In this document: piece by piece, positions 5,184 to 6,707 of the stretch
How positions within the stretch are numbered: the stretch's first letter is position 1
Layout of the letters: each line of letters starts with the position of its first letter
Source: Actinomycetota bacterium
GTDB lineage: Bacteria > Acidobacteriota > Blastocatellia > Chloracidobacteriales > Chloracidobacteriaceae
Direction: 5' to 3'
Assembly: GCA_013298335.1 (NCBI GenBank)
Contig: JAAFHI010000188.1
Coordinates: 1 to 6,707, forward strand
Length of the DNA: 6,707 nt
The notes under the pieces: model-generated
Databases searched by the model: none
What the model was told of the DNA's origin: nothing
Seen by the model: the letters and a program-made list of their open reading frames with translations, nothing else
Made by a program: the position numbers and the translations under genes

Positions 5184-5351
5184 ATGAACGAACGTCCGCC
5201 GTTGCCGCGTCTGTTTCATGTGTACATGGGGATTCTGATCATCCTCGGCGCTTTCGCGATGGGGCAGAATGCGCGGGCGGTTCATTCCGGCGAAAGTCGG
5301 CCCGGCGGCGTCGAGGCGGCATTTCCGTGTTGGTGTTCTCATTGTTCTTAA
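5184..5351 (+). CDS. 55-residue single-pass membrane protein, lone copy of the array's anchor
   Basis: A short frame encodes 55 residues. MNERPPLPRL precedes FHVYMGILIILGAFAMG (11-27), one hydrophobic helix, followed by QNARAVHSGESRP and a Cys-rich end, FPCWCSHCS (47-55; Cys at 49, 51 and 54). FHVYMG...AMG...R matches the anchors of genes 1 and 3 residue for residue at the key places, so this is not a chance frame. GGAGAG (5168-5173) lies 10 nt before the ATG. No protease-like domain follows: TAA at 5349-5351 closes the frame and the next 111 nt hold no continuation that I recognise. It is either a degenerate paralogue reduced to its anchor or a real mini-protein whose Cys tail echoes the CxC near the ends of proteins 2 and 3. 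It sits between the inverted-repeat element and the kinase gene. Confidence 0.65.
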   Translation: MNERPPLPRLFHVYMGILIILGAFAMGQNARAVHSGESRPGGVEAAFPCWCSHCS

Positions 5352-5370
5352 AGTCGTTTCTTCCAGACAG

Positions 5371-5417
5371 GCGCGCAGGATGCGCGCGCTCCATCCTTGC
5401 GGCTTCCGGCGTGCCGC
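5371..5417 (+). other. two short GC hairpins between the mini-protein and the kinase gene
   Basis: GCGCGC (5371-5376) pairs with GCGCGC (5382-5387) around AGGAT. Further on, GCGGC (5399-5403) pairs with GCCGC (5413-5417) and is followed by TTT. Neither has the long T-run of a strong terminator. Together they could weaken read-through into the kinase gene, but both are short. Confidence 0.25.
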
Positions 5418-5462
5418 TTTAGCATCGGGGGCTCTGATTTTTGATGAAAAGAGAATTGCCTG

Positions 5463-6707
5463 ATGCGCGTCGGCGATGCCGTTGGTCCCTACACACTTGT
5501 TTCAAAGCTCGGACGGGGTTCGTTCGGCGTGGTCTGGCTGGCGGAGCGGCGGACGGCGCTCGCCGTGACGCAGGTTGCGCTGAAGATGCCGGTTGACGAC
5601 GAAATCAACCTCGACGCGGTCCGGCAGGAGGCGGCGGTCTGGGCGCAGGCGAGCGGACACCCGAATGTTCTGCCGATCATCGAGGCCAACATCTACGACG
5701 AGCAGATCGTGATCGTCAGCGAGTACGCCCCGGACGGCTCGGTCATCGACTGGATGAACCGGCAGGGCGGCACAGCGCCTTTCGGCCCGGCGGCGGAGAT
5801 GCTCAAGGGCATTCTGAGCGGGCTGGAACATCTGCATGCGCGGCGGATCATCCATCGCGATTTGAAACCGGCGAACATTCTGCTTCAGGGAAATACGCCC
5901 CGGCTCGCCGATTTCGGCATTGCGCGGGTGCTGAAGGCGACCAGCCAGAGCGGCATCATCGCCGGGACGCCGAACTACATGGCCCCCGAGGCGTTTGACG
6001 GCAAACGGAACGAACAGACGGATTTATGGTCGGCGGGGGTGATCTTCTACCAGTTGCTGACCGGACGGCTTCCCTTCCCGCAAACCGATATCACGTCGTT
6101 GATGGGCGCAATCGTTACCCGCAACCCCGATCCCCTACCCGCCACCGTCCCGGGGCCGATTCAGGAATTTCTGACGCGGGCGCTCCACAAGGACCCGTCA
6201 TGGCGGTTTCAGTCGGCGGCGGAAATGCGCGACGCCCTCGAACAGACGATTCGCAACGTCTCGTGGGGCAATCTTCCGGCGACGGAAATGATGCCGCGCG
6301 GGGCCAATGCGACCAACCCCGTCGCGATGGCGTCGACCGTCCCGATCCAGAATCCGGCCTTCGGCTCGGCCAGCGCCGGACTCCCCGCGGTCTACGACAC
6401 CAACGCCACGACCCTCGGGCCGGGTTCCGCCTATCCTCCCGCGCCGCCGCCGTCGTCGGTTCAGGCACCGCCGCCGAAGAAGTCCAGCGGCATGTTCTGG
6501 CTCGTCGGCGCGCTGGTGGTCACGCTCGTGATGGGCGGAACGCTCGCGATTGCGCTCTACATGTTCTTCCAGAGCCAGAAACAGACGGCCACACCGGTCG
6601 ATCCGAATACGCCGCCGATCAAAACGACCACCACGGCCACGCCGACGACCGATACGCCGACGACCGCGCCGGAACTGCCCCAACTCGCCTCGCTGTCGCC
6701 CGGCAAG
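5463..6707 (+). CDS. transmembrane Hanks-type Ser/Thr protein kinase (PknB-like), 3' end outside window
   Basis: 415 codons are visible, running off the right edge. It phosphorylates Ser/Thr on protein substrates from the cytoplasmic face. The full set of kinase motifs is present: Gly-rich loop LGRGSFGVVWLAERR (16-30), VALK with Lys41, Glu56 as the likely helix-C partner, HRDLKPANILL (131-141; catalytic Asp133), DFG (150-152), a Thr/Ser-rich activation loop (KATSQSG, 158-164), GTPNYMAPE (168-176) and TDLWSAGVIFYQLLTG (186-201). After about residue 270 comes a low-complexity linker, Pro-rich before the helix (PPAPPPSSVQAPPPKK). One membrane helix follows (about 344-370), then a Thr/Pro-rich outer segment. 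The ATG at 5463 is used because TGA at 5445-5447 closes the frame upstream and GAGA lies 8 nt before. The missing outer domain is probably the sensor or effector. Related planctomycete kinases can carry a formylglycine-generating-enzyme-like domain there, which is recollection, not evidence. No catalytic residue is missing. Confidence 0.95.
   Translation, partial: MRVGDAVGPYTLVSKLGRGSFGVVWLAERRTALAVTQVALKMPVDDEINLDAVRQEAAVWAQASGHPNVLPIIEANIYDEQIVIVSEYAPDGSVIDWMNRQGGTAPFGPAAEMLKGILSGLEHLHARRIIHRDLKPANILLQGNTPRLADFGIARVLKATSQSGIIAGTPNYMAPEAFDGKRNEQTDLWSAGVIFYQLLTGRLPFPQTDITSLMGAIVTRNPDPLPATVPGPIQEFLTRALHKDPSWRFQSAAEMRDALEQTIRNVSWGNLPATEMMPRGANATNPVAMASTVPIQNPAFGSASAGLPAVYDTNATTLGPGSAYPPAPPPSSVQAPPPKKSSGMFWLVGALVVTLVMGGTLAIALYMFFQSQKQTATPVDPNTPPIKTTTTATPTTDTPTTAPELPQLASLSPGK
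6639..6666 (+). repeat. 15-nt-period tandem repeat in the kinase outer linker
   Basis: ACGCCGACGACCG occurs at 6639-6651 and again at 6654-6666, in frame, encoding TPTTD then TPTTA. It lies in the Thr/Pro-rich stretch just outside the membrane helix, a typical flexible spacer whose length may vary between strains. Confidence 0.6.

Noticed and set aside
4889..5422. Long + strand open frame crossing the end of the secreted-protein gene, the inverted repeat and the mini-protein
   Set aside because: It begins inside a better-supported gene in another frame, has no ribosome-binding site, and its product changes character at each underlying feature. It is a by-product of the sequence it overlaps.
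5444..5463. ATG at 5444 as the kinase start
   Set aside because: It is not in the kinase reading frame, and an in-frame TGA at 5445-5447 limits the kinase start to 5463.
6198..6683. 161-codon Arg-rich open frame on the - strand
   Set aside because: It is antisense to the kinase gene. The Arg/Gly-rich product is the usual shadow of GC-rich coding DNA.
1..6707. CRISPR array, tRNA, rRNA or transposase gene
   Set aside because: No regularly spaced identical repeats, no cloverleaf or rRNA-like stretches and no transposase motifs were seen on either strand. The only repeats are those listed as features.

Overview
The window reads as a chromosomal segment of a free-living, moderately GC-rich bacterium, most likely a planctomycete. 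That assignment is an inference. It rests on the membrane-anchored Hanks-type Ser/Thr kinase at the right end (Gly-rich loop LGRGSFGVVWLAERR, then a Pro/Ala linker, one membrane helix and a Thr/Pro-rich outer segment), on the many lineage-specific secreted or anchored proteins, and on base composition. All supported genes lie on the + strand. No rRNA, tRNA, CRISPR array or transposase gene was seen.

Left and centre (154-4354): four consecutive genes encode one diverged paralogous family. Each has a short N-terminal membrane anchor followed by a domain that still follows the strand plan of HtrA/DegP (S1C) trypsin-like proteases. The [IV]L[ST] strand near the His site, the (S/A)D(L/I/V)xAL strand and the loop plus VVG[IV] strand at the Ser site are all recognisable. 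The expected His and Ser are replaced in all four copies, while the Asp survives in three. I therefore read the array as tandem pseudo-proteases, probably binding or scaffolding proteins. The first three genes share an identical 14-nt ribosome-binding leader (CGAGGTGACTGACG) placed directly before ATG. Genes 1 and 3 also share a nearly identical 34-residue anchor, although their bodies are very different.

Right-centre (4355-5462): a terminator-like hairpin closes gene 4. A small secreted protein of unknown function follows (4476-4970). Next comes a roughly 170-bp inverted-repeat element without coding capacity (4977-5146); each arm contains its own hairpin, and the two hairpins differ by a compensated base pair. 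Then comes a 55-codon gene (5184-5351) that is a lone fifth copy of the FHVYMG membrane anchor ending in a Cys-rich tail (CWCSHCS).

Right end (5463-6707): an intact kinase domain, a membrane helix and the start of an extracytoplasmic region that runs off the window.

Taken together, the window looks like a lineage-specific cluster of anchored, catalytically dead HtrA-like proteins, plus a miniature member, next to a transmembrane Ser/Thr kinase. A sensing or scaffolding link between array and kinase is possible but rests only on proximity and shared orientation.
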